Position numbers and translations under genes: made by a program. The notes under the pieces are model-generated. The model saw nothing but the letters and a program-made list of their open reading frames with translations. It made no database searches and was not told where the DNA came from. Of a DNA stretch of 64,000 nt, positions 32,680-43,592 are shown piece after piece; position 1 is the first letter of the stretch; every line of letters starts with the position of its first letter. Origin of the DNA: Eriocheir sinensis (lineage: Eukaryota > Arthropoda > Malacostraca > Decapoda > Varunidae); NCBI RefSeq assembly GCF_024679095.1, contig NC_066513.1, forward strand, positions 7,860,804 through 7,924,803, in the 5' to 3' direction.

Positions 32680-32919
32680 TAAGTCATGCGTCTGGCAGCG
32701 CGGGCCTCCAATACTGTGCGCTGATTGGCTCACCTACAAACTGTCCTAGCTCCTACACTTTAGCCTGCTACACCGGCAACGAGTGGTAAGTCATGCGTCT
32801 GGCAGTGCCGGCCTCTAATACTGCGCGCTGATCGGCTCACCTACAGTCTGTCCTAGCTCCTACACTGTGCCTGCTCCACCGGCAGAGCGGAGAGTGAGAC
32901 ACTGAGAGTGAACCTAGCC

Positions 32920-33226
32920 CAGTGGTTCTTAACCTTTTCAGAGGTGCCGAACCCTAATGAAACCTCAGCACAGTAGCCGAACCTCTCAAGTATGAAGAAA
33001 AAGAAAAAAAACACAAGAGGAAGAAAAAATGCTTCAAAATTCAAAAGTATATTAATTTTGGATAAAACAAAGAATGAATTTCGTTCTAATTCATAAAAAT
33101 ATGAAAAAAATTGCTTAAAATTCAAATTGCAAAATTGCAATGTCTTTCGGGAGGGTCTTCGCCGAACCCCTGAGCCTGGCTCACCGACCATTTGGCGTTC
33201 GGTCGAACCCAGGTTAAGAACCACTG
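32920..33226. mobile_element. hAT MITE, 307 bp
   Basis: Perfect 16-bp terminal inverted repeats (cagtggttcttaacct, and its complement at the right end) and a perfect 8-bp target duplication ACCTAGCC (32912-32919, 33227-33234). The interior is AT-rich and non-coding. Size, repeats and duplication fit a hAT MITE of the Charlie-like kind. Confidence 0.9.
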
Positions 33227-33340
33227 ACCTAGCCAGTCGTCCCCACGCCGCTGTGGGTAGAGAATGCATAGGTAACCCCTTTCTTCGGGACCTTGCCTTT
33301 TTCATTTTTCATTTCCTAGGGGCTGGGCTGTATCGTTACC

Positions 33341-33819
33341 ATGGCGCCTACAAAGGAATTAACTAAAGAAGTAAGTGCCCATATCATTGGACTAAAGAAG
33401 GCAGGCCATGGAACTAAAGAAATCAGTGATCTGTTGAATGTGGCAAAGTCCACAGTCAAGAAATGCATAGAGCGATTTCGGGAGGGAGGAGGGCTGGACT
33501 CTGGAGACCCATCCCAGAAACCTAGGACATAGGAAGACTTTTCGAAGGGCTTTGAACATCATAACGCGTACCTTAAGAGCCAAATCCACTAACAACAGTA
33601 AGATCTTTAGGATAGCAACCCTGAATTGTTTGGGAGACTTCCATGCGTACCATGACACGTCGTGTGCGGGAGTTAGGTTACACCAACCTCTTTCAAAGGC
33701 ACAGAGATCATAGGGTTGCCTTTTGCATGAAATATCTTGCCTGGAGGAGGAGGACTGGATCTCAATGCTATGGTTAGACAAGGCTACAGTTTACGTTACA
33801 TGCAACCGTGGAGGCCGAG
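33341..33819 (+). pseudogene. Tc1/mariner transposase, N-terminal part
   Basis: An ATG at 33341 starts MAPTKELTKEVSAHIIGLKKAGHGTKEIS and continues through a helix-turn-helix (LLNVAKSTVKKCIERFREGGG). After a stop near 33530, degraded reading continues with TRTLRAKSTNNSKIF, CLGDFHAYHDT and WLDKATVYVTCN, the last matching the first catalytic block (Asp of W-D-E-A/K). It is interrupted at about 33820 by a Jockey fragment and resumes at 34905. Confidence 0.8.
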
Positions 33820-34876
33820 TTCGGCGGTGCTGCCGTCAGGGTTAGGGAGAGGAGGGAAAAAGGAAGAAGTGAAACTGGAGGAGATATTTTTGGCTAGGTG
33901 CCAGAAGTCACGGGAAGAATTAGAAAAAAGCAAGGTTTTGACATTTTCTATATATGAAAGAGCTTTTAGTAAGTTGAATAATAGATTTGGCACGGTTTCG
34001 TGCATAAATATAAAGATCATGGTTAGCAGGAGTGCGAAGGTTCTGGTTGGGAGGCGGTGGCTGAGGAATAGCGTGATAGCGCTGCGTTCAGGACGACGCG
34101 GGTTCGCGCCCCGCCCGGTGACACCAAGATGGGATTTTTCAGCCACCGCCGAGTGGTTTAAGACTACCCACATGCTGTCCAGAAGCCACCTATCAACCCA
34201 GACTCTAGATTCTAGGAATAAAGATGAGCTCCGGGAGGGCAGTATGAGCCAATGCAAGATGGCGCCGCTATAAACACTGGCCTGCGCCACAACGGGTTGG
34301 GCCATACCATCAGGCCCCTCCAAGACAAGTCTACTGGCGCCGGAGCCGAAGACGTAAAAAAAAAAAAAAATTGTGAGCCGCCTCTCTATTTTTTAATTGC
34401 ACGAGAACAAGCATGATTAAGCCAAGGCTTTTTAGCATGAGGAGTAGAGAAAGAACGTGGAATGTATGCCTCCATTCCAGAGACAATCACCTCTGTGATG
34501 CGATGGGCACACACAGAGTAGTCTGGATCTGGATCTGGATCTGGATATATAATGCGCAGGGCACCTTTCAGGTGCATAACACGCATATTCTTCTTTCTCT
34601 TCAATGCCCCGTCTCTCTCCTGGAAGCACTAAGCATTCCACGGGAAATCGGAAAAATACATCCTCAGGTCGTCCCACCGAGCTGAAACAAAATGCCAGAG
34701 ACATCGCCTCTTCGGTGGGTCCAGAGGATGTACAGGAGTAATAGGACAGGATACAGAAATAAGGTTATGATCGCAGGAGCCCAACGGAGAGAATAGTTTG
34801 ACAGAGTAAGCAGAAGGGTTAGAGGTAAGGAAGAGATTTAGTATGTTGGGCCGGTCTCCAAGACGATCGGGAATAC
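33820..34876 (-). pseudogene. Jockey-like LINE fragment (endonuclease end and linker) inside Tc1
   Basis: Minus-strand reading gives [43 protein letters not shown] (34900-34630), then [24 protein letters not shown] (34604-34390) and, beyond the [24 protein letters not shown] (about 33900). It lacks both the 5' part and the RT with poly-A end. It is further cut by a (GGATCT)n insertion at 34520-34612 and by a SINE at 34047-34370. Confidence 0.8.
34047..34370 (+). mobile_element. tRNA-derived SINE with poly-A tail
   Basis: Starts ttgggaggcggtggctgagg (A-box region about 34058-34070) with B box ggttcgcgccc at 34101-34111, a body of about 230 bp and an A run at 34356-34370. It lies between aggttctgg and tgtgagccgcctct of the Jockey linker. 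A clean target duplication was not seen and a few Jockey bases are missing at the junction. Confidence 0.78.
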
Positions 34877-34904
34877 TGACAGGGGTATTGGCAAACTTGT
34901 TGTT

Positions 34905-35411
34905 TTTCCAAAGAACGTCGAAGTTAACCAACATGTCTGCCTGGAGCTGCTGTGTGACCATCTGCCCGAGTCTTTCAAGCTCGCCAAGGCCAGCGTCTCC
35001 AAGCAAGATGGTGCCCCTGCCCACACAGCAAAATCTGTGACCCATTGGCTCAAGGACTGCATGGTACCCCTTACAAAGGATTGACCGGCAATAGCCCGGA
35101 TCTGAGTAATGTTGAAAACTTGTGGCACATTATCGGGAGGGATTTACAAGGGAAGGACGTCAGTTCCGTACCCAAGCTTAGGCGGCCATTCGTGAGTCCT
35201 AGGACAATATCTCACCTGATACATTGAAAAACCTTGCTCTGTCACCTCCTAGACGTATTGAGAGTGTAAAGATAAAGAAAGGCAACCCTGCTAAGTATTT
35301 AAATGTAAACTAAGTACATTCTTTCATATACATTCCTCAATGTATTCACTGATAAACAGGGTGGGAAAGAAGGTACCGAATAATTTTGACAAGTACGGTA
35401 TGTAGATAGAC
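34905..35411 (+). pseudogene. Tc1/mariner transposase, C-terminal part and right end
   Basis: Reading with frameshifts: [41 protein letters not shown] (second catalytic block, QDGAPAH), then a decayed ENLWH block near 35110 and LPRRIESVK. The right end (ggtaccgaataattttgacaag, about 35375-35395) looks like the start of an inverted repeat. It belongs with 33341-33819. The left inverted repeat was not found. Confidence 0.75.
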
Positions 35412-35431
35412 AGATAGACGGGCTATGGGGA

Positions 35432-35729
35432 TGGTAGGTTTTCTTGATGGAGCCCGATTGTCGGCCACAGCCTGCTATGGTGCAGGCAAGCCTTTATAGT
35501 GGTGTCATCTTGTTAGGATCTTACTAGCCCACGGAGTTCATGTTTGATCCCCTTTAAAAAAAATCAAGTCCTGGTTCATAGGTGGTCTCCAGGACAGCAT
35601 GTAAGTAGCCTTAGGCCACTCGGTGATGACTAAAAATTCTTAGCTTGTATTTAGAGAAAGTTGCGCATCATGACTCAGTGCGTCACTCTTACACTGCAAG
35701 GGAAAGGTGACTCTACTTATGCCTCACAG
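35432..35729 (+). repeat. Module-associated intron sequence, copy 2
   Basis: Same sequence as 9570-9884 and 60838-61176, placed directly before exon A2. Shared landmarks are tatggtgcaggcaagcc, ggtgatgactaaaaatt and catcatgactcagtgcg. The Tc1/mariner remnant ends just upstream. The first block of the module (copy at 30625-30790) is separated from this one by about 4.6 kb of inserted elements. Confidence 0.75.
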
Positions 35730-35953
35730 AGCCTGGGAATGTGACAAATTTGCGAACGGAAGAGGCAAACGGGACTTCCCTGCTGGTGGCGTGGGACTAC
35801 CTCCAGAACAGCCCCCTTAATGGACAGCTTGAGTCCTTCATAGTGTCCTGGGATGTACAAGGAGAGGCCACAGGACGGAAACAGCAAACAGTGGGACTAC
35901 ACAGGAGATTTCTTATAAACCACCTTCAACCCAACACTACATACACCATCAAG
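35730..35953 (+). CDS. FN3 exon A2
   Basis: This is the second copy of the 224-nt FN3 exon. It encodes PGNVTNLRTEEANGT to NTTYTIK after completing a Glu codon. The core Trp residues (VAWD, IVSW) and the LQPNTTYTI motif are present and the frame is open. Acceptor cacag ends at 35729 and donor gttagt starts at 35954. NVT, NGT and NTT give several possible N-glycosylation sites. Compared with A1 and A3 it has more replacements in the C-C' region (DYLQNSPLNGQ), yet length and splice phases are identical, which supports continued use. Confidence 0.83.
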
Positions 35954-35959
35954 GTTAGT

Positions 35960-36490
35960 GTGTATTTATTAGATGGATTTACCTAGTTGTGGTATACGGG
36001 CGAGGAGCTACGCTGATACTGTCTCTATATCTGCTATAATCCAACTTGGGTTTAAATTCATGAATCGTCTTTGCGTGGACCACATATTTTCTAAGGTGTT
36101 ACAGGCCACCACCACTCTTTGTGGAAAGCTGTTCTTCTTTATGACTCTTCTACAGGCTTCCTCCCACGGCCTCTTGATTCTCTTGTATCCCATACTATAA
36201 GATCATCTATTACCACTTTTTCCATCCCACTCAGCACCCTATAAACAGCAATCAGATCTCCTCTCTCACTTCTCTGTTCAATTGTCGGTAGGCTCAGCTG
36301 CTTTAATGTCTCTTCGTATGTTAACTCTCTTAGGCCTGGCACCAGCTTTGTTTCTACCCTCAGAATTTTCTCTACCTTGCTTATACTTGTCATTGTACTC
36401 GGTGACCATTATATTGCTGCGTATTCCAGTCTTGGACGTATCATGGTTGCAAGCAGTTTCTCCATCATTTTCTCATCCAGGTTTTAAAAA
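35960..36490 (-). pseudogene. Fossil LINE 3' end after exon A2
   Basis: Minus-strand reading gives an open stretch (36139-36393) with LTYEETLKQLSLPTIEQR and ERGDLIAVYRVL, the typical C-terminal region of a CR1/L2-type LINE reverse transcriptase. Its 3' end (tttacctagttgtgg on the plus strand) starts about 25 bases after the exon A2 donor. It is orthologous within the module to 10113-10625 and 61405-61760. Confidence 0.7.
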
Positions 36491-36551
36491 GCAACTTTTA
36501 TGTTTCTCACCAGGTTGTTTTCTCTGGAAGCAAATTATCCGATATAGTAAC

Positions 36552-36553
<2 letters not shown>

Positions 36554-36594
<41 letters not shown>

Positions 36595-36695
36595 AATTCA
36601 CCATCTTCAACCACACGATAGACTTGCGATTGCCAGCCAGTAGTACCCTTTTCAGATTCACATGGAACTCTCAAGTAAAGGGACTTTGGGTACAA

Positions 36696-36732
<37 letters not shown>
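36554..36732. repeat. (GT)n at 36554-36593 and (CA)n at 36701-36732
   Basis: Two dinucleotide tracts in opposite sense flank a 107-bp block that starts gcaattcaccatcttc and resembles the block after the GT tracts at 30459 and 38238. The arrangement fits a SINE with a (CA)n-type end. Confidence 0.85.
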
Positions 36733-36733
<1 letters not shown>

Positions 36734-36734
36734 G

Positions 36735-37130
36735 AGGCGGAACACAACCCCCGACTGACAACCGACACCCGTTCACTGCTGGGTGGACAAGGGGCATGGT
36801 ACAAGGAGACTCCCCAGCCATCTCCATTTCACCCGGGAATTGAACCTGGGACCGTACCGTACCTCTGCCAATCAGCTGACTATGACTCACTGGACTTTAT
36901 CAGGTCGTTGCTTACTGCACTCCCTCAGGGGCTAGCCTGACACACCATCCAGTCCCAATGCTTTTCTCGTGTCCAAACCTTCCGTTATTTCTCTATCTTA
37001 TTGGTCTCATACTTGCATTTCTTCCAGGTAGTCAATATTTTTTCACTGCCCATCATGTCCATTAAATTCACTTTCCCTTATAAACATTCCCTAACAACTA
37101 CTCAAAACTTCCACCATTGTTGCCGCTGTG
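36735..37130. repeat. Intron block shared with 14465-14795
   Basis: Second copy of the same block, following exon A2. It includes the reversed B-box-like stretch (gggaattgaacctggga at about 36835) next to a (CA)n tract at 36701-36732, consistent with an old minus-strand SINE. Confidence 0.65.
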
Positions 37131-37235
37131 ACGTGCCTGTGATTCCTCCGTTCCCGGAGTTCTCATTGTCCCCAAAGCACGTGCGCGGCCAACATACCCG
37201 TCTAGACTCCGCCTACATAAACACGTGATATCTCT

Positions 37236-38094
37236 CTCTCCAAGAGGATTTGCACAAAATTTCAGCTTGGTCGGATAGATGGGAGATGCCCTTTAACGTA
37301 GATAAATGCCAGGTCCTTCGTTGGAACAAGAAATAAGAAGTTCGATTACGAAATGCGCGGCGTTAAACTCACAAGCGTTCAATGCGTTAAGGACATGGGG
37401 GTCAAAATCGCGTCAAACCTCAAATTCTCACAGCAATGCATCGATGCAGCAAATAAAGCGAACAATGTTGGGCTTCATTAAAATAATTTTTTTTATTCAA
37501 GAATAAAGATGTAATACTTCCGCTCTACAATAGTTAAGTCAGACCCCACTTGGAATATGCGGTACATTTTGGTCTCCCCACCATGCAAAGGACATTACTA
37601 AATTAGAAGGTGTTCTGCGTCGGGCAACAAAAATGATCCCTTCCTTGCGCAACAAATCCTACGAAGAAAGGCTTTCCACCCGTAACATGTTCTTTCTTGA
37701 GAAACGTCGCCTTCGAGGAAAACTGATCGAATGTTTTAAAATACTTCATGGTTTCACGAATGTACAGAACAAAATTGTTTATGATCGATGACACTTTGCG
37801 AGTGGCTAAAACTCAAATGTAGACAAGTAAATTCAGACTGCACCAAATGTTTCTTCATCAACGTTGTAGTGCGAGAATGGAATAAGCTCTCATCTTCAGT
37901 GGCCCAGTGTAACACCATTGACTCCTTTAAAAACAAGCTCGACTGTCACTTCCTTTAACTAATATTAACTAGAGTAGAAATGGAAAGTTTTGGAGCCATC
38001 TGATTAATGAAGGATCACTGACGTTTAAGGAGAGGCCATCTAGTCTGGACCATGGGGTCTGTGTGGTCTGATTTTCTATGTAAATCTATGTAAA
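37236..38094 (+). pseudogene. CR1-like LINE (type D) 3' fragment
   Basis: Plus-strand reading with frameshifts: LQEDLHKISAWSDRWEMPFN, NVDKCQVLRW, NKDVILPLYNS, VRPHLEYAVHF and VREWNKLSSSV. It is the same family as 1-2332 and covers the thumb and C-terminal domain. The 3' end (gaccatggggtctgtgtgg, then atgtaaatc twice) abuts (CT)n at 38095-38113. Confidence 0.82.
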
Positions 38095-38667
<573 letters not shown>

Positions 38668-38669
<2 letters not shown>

Positions 38670-39060
38670 TGGTGACCACTGAGAAAGTCAAGGAAACACG
38701 AGGATCCCGAGCGCTTTCGTGTATTACATTTTCAGGGAAAGATACAGGAGTGAAGAGTACAAGGGCTTATATACAGAAATAACAACATTAGTTTGGTTCC
38801 TATATGGCAACTCCGCCTAATCCTTTAGTTTACTATTTTTATATAATGGTACAAAATTTATTGGTAAATTTTTTATAGTTTTAGTACATTGTATTTCACA
38901 GGAAACTAGACAATAGTAGAATAGTACTTATAAAATAATCATAAGTATATCACAAGGTAAAATATTAAAATGTTCAAGTATATAGGCAGGACAATCAGTT
39001 CGTCATCTGACAATCCAGAAAAATGGGCGTAGAAAATTTTACGAACAAATGAGGTCAGAT
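38668..39060 (-). mobile_element. Penelope-like element 3' region (tentative)
   Basis: Minus-strand sequence ends ttgactttctcagtggtcaccagca directly against (TA)n. Upstream on that strand lies ctgaaaatgtaatacacgaa followed by agcgctcggg, which resembles a decayed hammerhead-like block in the same relative place as the one in the Penelope pair at 55786-57045. No coding frame is left in the AT-rich remainder. The call rests on this likeness and on recalled crustacean Penelope 3' ends. Confidence 0.45.
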
Positions 39061-39092
39061 GGTGATCCAATGTGTGTCTGTTTGTACATATG

Positions 39093-39101
<9 letters not shown>

Positions 39102-39141
<40 letters not shown>

Positions 39142-39188
39142 ATATATATATATATCTATCTGTGGGTGTGTGTGTGTGTGTGTGTGTA
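39102..39188. repeat. (TA)n and (GT)n microsatellites
   Basis: (TA)n with a few C interruptions at 39102-39153, then (GT)n at 39161-39188. Confidence 0.95.
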
Positions 39189-39324
39189 TGTCACTGAGCG
39201 ACTATTTTCTTCCACACTTATAACATATCTCAGTTTTAGTCAATCAAATTGAGGACATTAACTTAGTGATCAATATAGATTCTATTAAACATACATATAA
39301 AACATACACAACATACAAACGCAA

Positions 39325-39548
39325 ATCAAATACAAAAACAAAACAGGGAAATGATAAAATGATTTCCCTTGTGCAGATGACAGTGGGGTAAGTTTGGGCG
39401 CAGCCTAAGCAGGGGATTATAGAGGTCAGAAAACGAAAAGCCTCTAGGGTCAAGCGAGGTCAGGTGTTGATCCCAGGTGTGTCTGTTTGTACGTCTGTAT
39501 GTGTGTGTGTGTGTGGGTGGGTGGGTGGGTGAGGTGCATATGCGCGCG
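39325..39548 (+). repeat. Duplicated intron segment, intact copy
   Basis: Contains acaaatcaaatacaaaaac-like start, atgataaaatgatttccc, gggcgcagcctaa, ggggattata and gttgatccca, followed directly by gtctgtttgtacgtctgtatg and gtgggtgaggtgcatatg. The same order occurs at 57745-57906 and 60310-60358, where a Jockey element separates gttgatccca from gtctgtttgtacg. It therefore preserves the empty site of that insertion. Confidence 0.75.
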
Positions 39549-39549
39549 C

Positions 39550-39599
<50 letters not shown>

Positions 39600-39800
39600 A
39601 CCTATTTGTATTTACCTATTTGTAGTCTACCGGGCCCGAGTTAAGCTCTAATAGTCCAGTCTCCTTATCTACAATCATCCAGCCTGACCTCTCACGGGGA
39701 CGGAAGTGTATACCACCTCTCGGCGACCCACACTCTTGTGACCTAGCTCGCATACTTGTGCTTCATCTCCTGGCTGTAATCGCGTCGTGTTTATCGTATT
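39549..39800 (-). pseudogene. (GT)n tract and LINE 3' end (coiled-coil LINE type)
   Basis: (GT)n at 39549-39597 runs into two copies of tttacctatttgta and then the decayed RT tail on the minus strand. This is the same 3' end type as at 20372 and after the FN3 A exons. Confidence 0.6.
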
Positions 39801-40501
39801 CCATCGGTCTTTTGATAGTGCCGTAACCGACCGACTCCACAAGCCGACGTTTCTACTTGCTGTGTTTTTTCAAACTCCAGTTACTCGATCGGGCGGATAA
39901 GTGTTATTTTTTTGTATAATTGTAGCATTTATTTCCTAGTAGTTATTTGCTTGAGCATATCTACAGAACACAGTGGCAAACTTGCTTTAACTTATCACTT
40001 GCTGCCTGCCACACGATACTAACTTAGTTCCAGGTATGTGTTTACAGACAGACAAAGAACCAGCCACGCCGAGGAGAAGCATTCCCCTGAGAGTATAGGT
40101 TGGAATTTCCGCTGAACCACTTGTCTCCGCGCGCCGCTGCACCTGCCCGTGAAAAACACCTGAGCCCATACAAAGCACCCGCTCACAGAAATTTACTCGC
40201 TTCAAGAACAGACTAAACTGCGCACAACTCAATAATTACTTGGTCAGAAAAGTAGTATAGCGTCAACAGTCCCATAAATAATTAACTAAATAAACTAATA
40301 AAAACAAAATAGATAAAGGACTACTACCGCGATTCTAAATACAACTTGTTTGTCAAAGTTTCTTTCTTTAGTAAATAACAAATTAACCATGCCGTCCAAA
40401 TATTTCAACTGCAGTAATTGTTCGCAGAAATTTGCCGCACTACACTTCCAAAGCAGCCAGTCTAAATGTAGATATTGTGTCTTGGACTTCCGTATACAAA
40501 C
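39801..40501 (+). mobile_element. 5' leader and ORF start of a CR1-like LINE (tentative)
   Basis: About 590 bp of non-coding sequence leads to an ATG at 40389 with MPSKYFNCSNCSQKFAAL, SKCRYCVLDFRIQTA: two CxxC pairs as in a zinc-binding N-terminus. It stops at 40502, where the 3' tail of a minus CR1 begins. A plausible continuation is the Ser/Pro-rich and esterase-bearing plus-strand sequence from about 50645. The junction is not proved. Confidence 0.5.
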
Positions 40502-40571
40502 AGCTCACATAAGGACATAAGAACATACGAACATTGGGAAACTGCAAGCGGCCGAGTGGCCTACACAAGGC
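40502..40571 (-). mobile_element. CR1 (subfamily B) 3' tail stub left of the gypsy element
   Basis: Plus strand acataaggacataagaacat followed by gggaaactgcaag and ggcctacacaaggc is the extreme 3' end of the CR1 that resumes at 47221. The gypsy element inserted 70 bases from that end. Confidence 0.85.
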
Positions 40572-40855
40572 TGTTGTGGTTGCTGGACAAGATAAACGCT
40601 GGTCAAGGGATGTAGACTGTATTAGGCAGGGAATACAGCAGCCAGACGTCAGTGGGTGTGTGGCCAGCAAGAAGCGAGAGCGGTCTGCCACATGACGAGA
40701 TTATTACAAATATGGCGGCGAACTTAGCCGATGGTTCTTACAATATTATTGAACATAAAGATATTCTTAATAATTATATGATGTTTAACTAACTTAATTA
40801 TATAAATAATAATAATAATAATAACATTACTTAATCTAATACTTAGCCTAGAACA
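40572..40855 (-). repeat. Ty3/gypsy LTR (3' LTR of a minus-strand element)
   Basis: 284 bp starting tgttgtggttgctgg and ending tagcctagaaca (TG...CA). It is nearly identical to 46940-47220; by eye two substitutions and one 3-bp AAT-repeat length change. Flanking AGGC occurs at 40568-40571 and 47221-47224. Confidence 0.92.
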
Positions 40856-41009
40856 TGGCTCGGCCACACCTCACTGTGCCCTCACAGTGTGAAAATAAGG
40901 GAAAATGTTAAAAGAAAAATAAAAAAAAAATGGAGAGCCAGCACAAACATAGCATGGCGAGCAACAATTATAAAAAGAAAGGAAGAAAAAGGCCTAAGGA
41001 GACAAGGCA

Positions 41010-42061
41010 TCAAACTTTTTTGAGCCTGTCAGCATGCACGACTTCACTTGCTTTTGACAATACATGCAGAATCTTAAACTTATGGCCGTGAAGCTGTTCC
41101 GTAATCACAAAAGGGCCAATGAATTTAGGAGCAAGTTTACATTGACGGTCAGGGGAACGCTTCATAACTTGGTCACCCACAGTCAAGGTGACTGGTGTAG
41201 CAATGAGGTGTTGCTTCTGAATCATCTCAGCCCGTGAAGCGGCAAGTCTCTTACGTACTGACTGGTGGATAGACTGGAACATATGGAGCAACACTTGATT
41301 ATAATCATCACTGTAAAGAGGTTTAGGGGAGTCAAACAAAACATCATAGGGCAGACGCTTATCAGTCCCATAGAGAACAAAAAATGGAGATTTCCCCGTA
41401 GATGAACAGTGAGAAGTATTAATACTAGCAGCAACATGTGGAAGCCAATCTTCCCATGAATCATGAAAATCACCTGCAAAGTGGCGAAGGACATCAAGAA
41501 TTTTCTTATTAGTCCTCTCAACAAGACCATTAGAGGCAGGGTGATGAGCTGCAATGAAGGTTTGCTTTATGTTAAATTTGTCACAAATCTGTTTGAGTAT
41601 CTGATTTGAAAATTCAGTTCCATTATCTGAGAGTAAGATATGTGGGTGGTATAAGGACAAATTAGATGAGAGACAAGAGCATGGGCCACAGTCTGAGCAG
41701 CTTTGTTCGGCAAAGGCACCAACACGACAAAACGGCTGAAATGGTCTACACAGACGAGCACGTACGCCGATCCTTGATGACTGCGTGGGAGCTGTAAGAG
41801 ATCAATGCCTACAGTGTGGAATGGAGCATCAGGCAAGGGATACTCTAATATAGGAGCAGTCTTGGTAGAGCCTTTGAACTGAGCGCAAGAAGTGCACTGG
41901 GCTACATATCGCTCTATGTCAATCCGCATCGTCGGCCAATAATACTTACGACGAGCGGCAGTTAAGGTTCTGTCACGTCCAGGATGACCTGCCTGAGGCA
42001 TGTCATGGACAAGTTTGAGAGCAGTCTCTACCTCAGTCGAAGGAATGACCAGTTGTTTCAC
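41010..42061 (-). pseudogene. Ty3/gypsy integrase
   Basis: Two overlapping minus frames. The first (42061-41567) has the HHCC finger (VHDMPQAGHPGRDR, YYWPTMRIDIERY, CTSCAQFK) and catalytic Asp in VGIDLLQLP. The second (41660-41010) has LLSDNGTEFSNQ (second Asp) and HHPASNGLVERTNKK (Glu), then a C-terminal domain with KLAPKFIGPFVITEQL. A one-base shift near 41650 separates them. All D,D,E residues are present. No chromodomain is visible. Confidence 0.9.
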
Positions 42062-43592
42062 AGTGTCCTCACCCAGAGTGACGACACGACACAGAAGGCC
42101 ATTCTCCAGTAGAAACTGAGAAAAAGGAACAGGCAGCGCAGGTAAGGCAGACTCGTCACCCGATTCGAGAGCATAGACGACAGCCTTCCATAAGGAATCC
42201 TGGCGCTGAGCCTTGGAGAGCTCTTCAGCAGAAAAATTATGAACCTGAGCAACTGCAGAAACAGGGATATTGCGAGAAGGGCGTCTGCTGCAACATTTGC
42301 TCTGCCTGGAAAGTACTTGATGGTAGGACTAAATTCTGAATAGTTAAATACCAACGAGCAAGACGGCCTGAAAGGTTTTTACCTTTACCATGGAAAAGTT
42401 GAGTTACGGCAGTGTGGTCTGTGTAAATGGTTATGTTATAACCAACAATGATTTCCCGAAAATGTTTAAGTGCCCACACAACAGCCAGAGCTTCAAGGTG
42501 AGTCACTGAATATTTACTTTCAGCCGGTGAGAGGACACGGCTAGCATACGCAATCACCTGTTGATGTTGACCTTCCAATTGCTGCATCAAGACAGCACCA
42601 ATGCCAAGAGCCGATGCGTCAGTGCACATGGTGAAGGGCATGCCATAATCTGGGAAGGTGAGAACAGGCGTATTAGTAAGCGCATGTTTCAAAACATCAA
42701 AGCTATGTTGCTGTGCATCATGCCACATAAAGGGGACATCCTTCTTCAGGAGACGAGTCAGAGGAGAGGCAATGGATGCAAAATTTTTGACAAAGGCACG
42801 GTAATAACCGGCCAACCCTAGAAAAGAACGCACATTTTCTGTGGTCTGAGGTGTAGGGAAATTTGTGACAGCTTTGATCTTGCAATCCATGGTATGGATG
42901 CCATTTTTGTCTACAGTATGACCCAGAAATTGAATTCTAGACTTGAGGAAACTGCATTTCTGAATGTTAAGTGTAAGGCCAGCTTGAGACAGCTTCTGAA
43001 GGACAACTTCAAGTTTAGCAAGATGACTATCAAGGTTCTTTGATACAAGAATGAGGTCGTCCAGGTAAACAAACAAGCCATTCCCAATAATACCTGCAAA
43101 CAAGGTGTTTACTAAACGCTGGCAGGTCAAGGGAGCATTACGGAGACCCATAGGACATCTCAGCCATTCATAGTGACCTGAAGGCGTAGAAAAAGCAGTT
43201 ATCTCTCTTGACTGGGTTGCAAGTGGAATTTGCCAAAACCAGACTAAGTCAAGGCTCAGTAAAGACTGAATTGCCCTTCCCAATGGACTGCAAAGTTCAG
43301 ATAGAACAGGCAGTGGGTAAACATCAGGGACAGTGACTTCGTTAACTTTACGAAAGTCAATCACAGGACGAAAAGATCCATCTTTTTTCTTTACGAGGAA
43401 CATGGGCGAATTCCACGGTGAGTTTGATTCTTGAATGATATTGTCTTTGAGCATACCTTGAATCATGTCCTCAACAACAGCTTTTTGGCTATGAGGCAAA
43501 CAGTACGCTTGCGTGTAGGATGGGCGTGTGTCTGTTTGAAGTAAAATACTGTGCGAGACTATGTCGTTTGCACCCAACGACTCACCTGGCAA
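42062..43592 (-). pseudogene. Ty3/gypsy reverse transcriptase and RNase H
   Basis: The minus frame 43592-42237 reads AYCLPHSQKAVVEDMI, SPWNSPMFLVKKKDGSFR, VIDFRKVNEVT, the motif A region (LSLDLVWFWQIPLA), MGLRNAPLTCQRLVN and YLDDLILVSK (active site YLDD). The connection and RNase H follow (LGLAGYYRAFVKNFA, CTDASALGIGAVLMQQ, SVTHLEALAVVWAL, TDHTAV). Frameshifts near 42340 and 42290 interrupt the link to the integrase, where YFPGRANVAADAL is readable in another frame. Confidence 0.92.

Larger units (their letters stand above)
31269..32890 (+). repeat. About 106-bp tandem repeat, first unit split by Harbinger
   Basis: Units start with ccggca at 31269, 32773 and 32879. Unit 1 is 31269-31285 plus 32683-32772; unit 2 is 32773-32878; a third starts at 32879 and diverges. 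Each carries gtcatgcgtctggcag and tgtcctagctcctacact. Confidence 0.8.
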
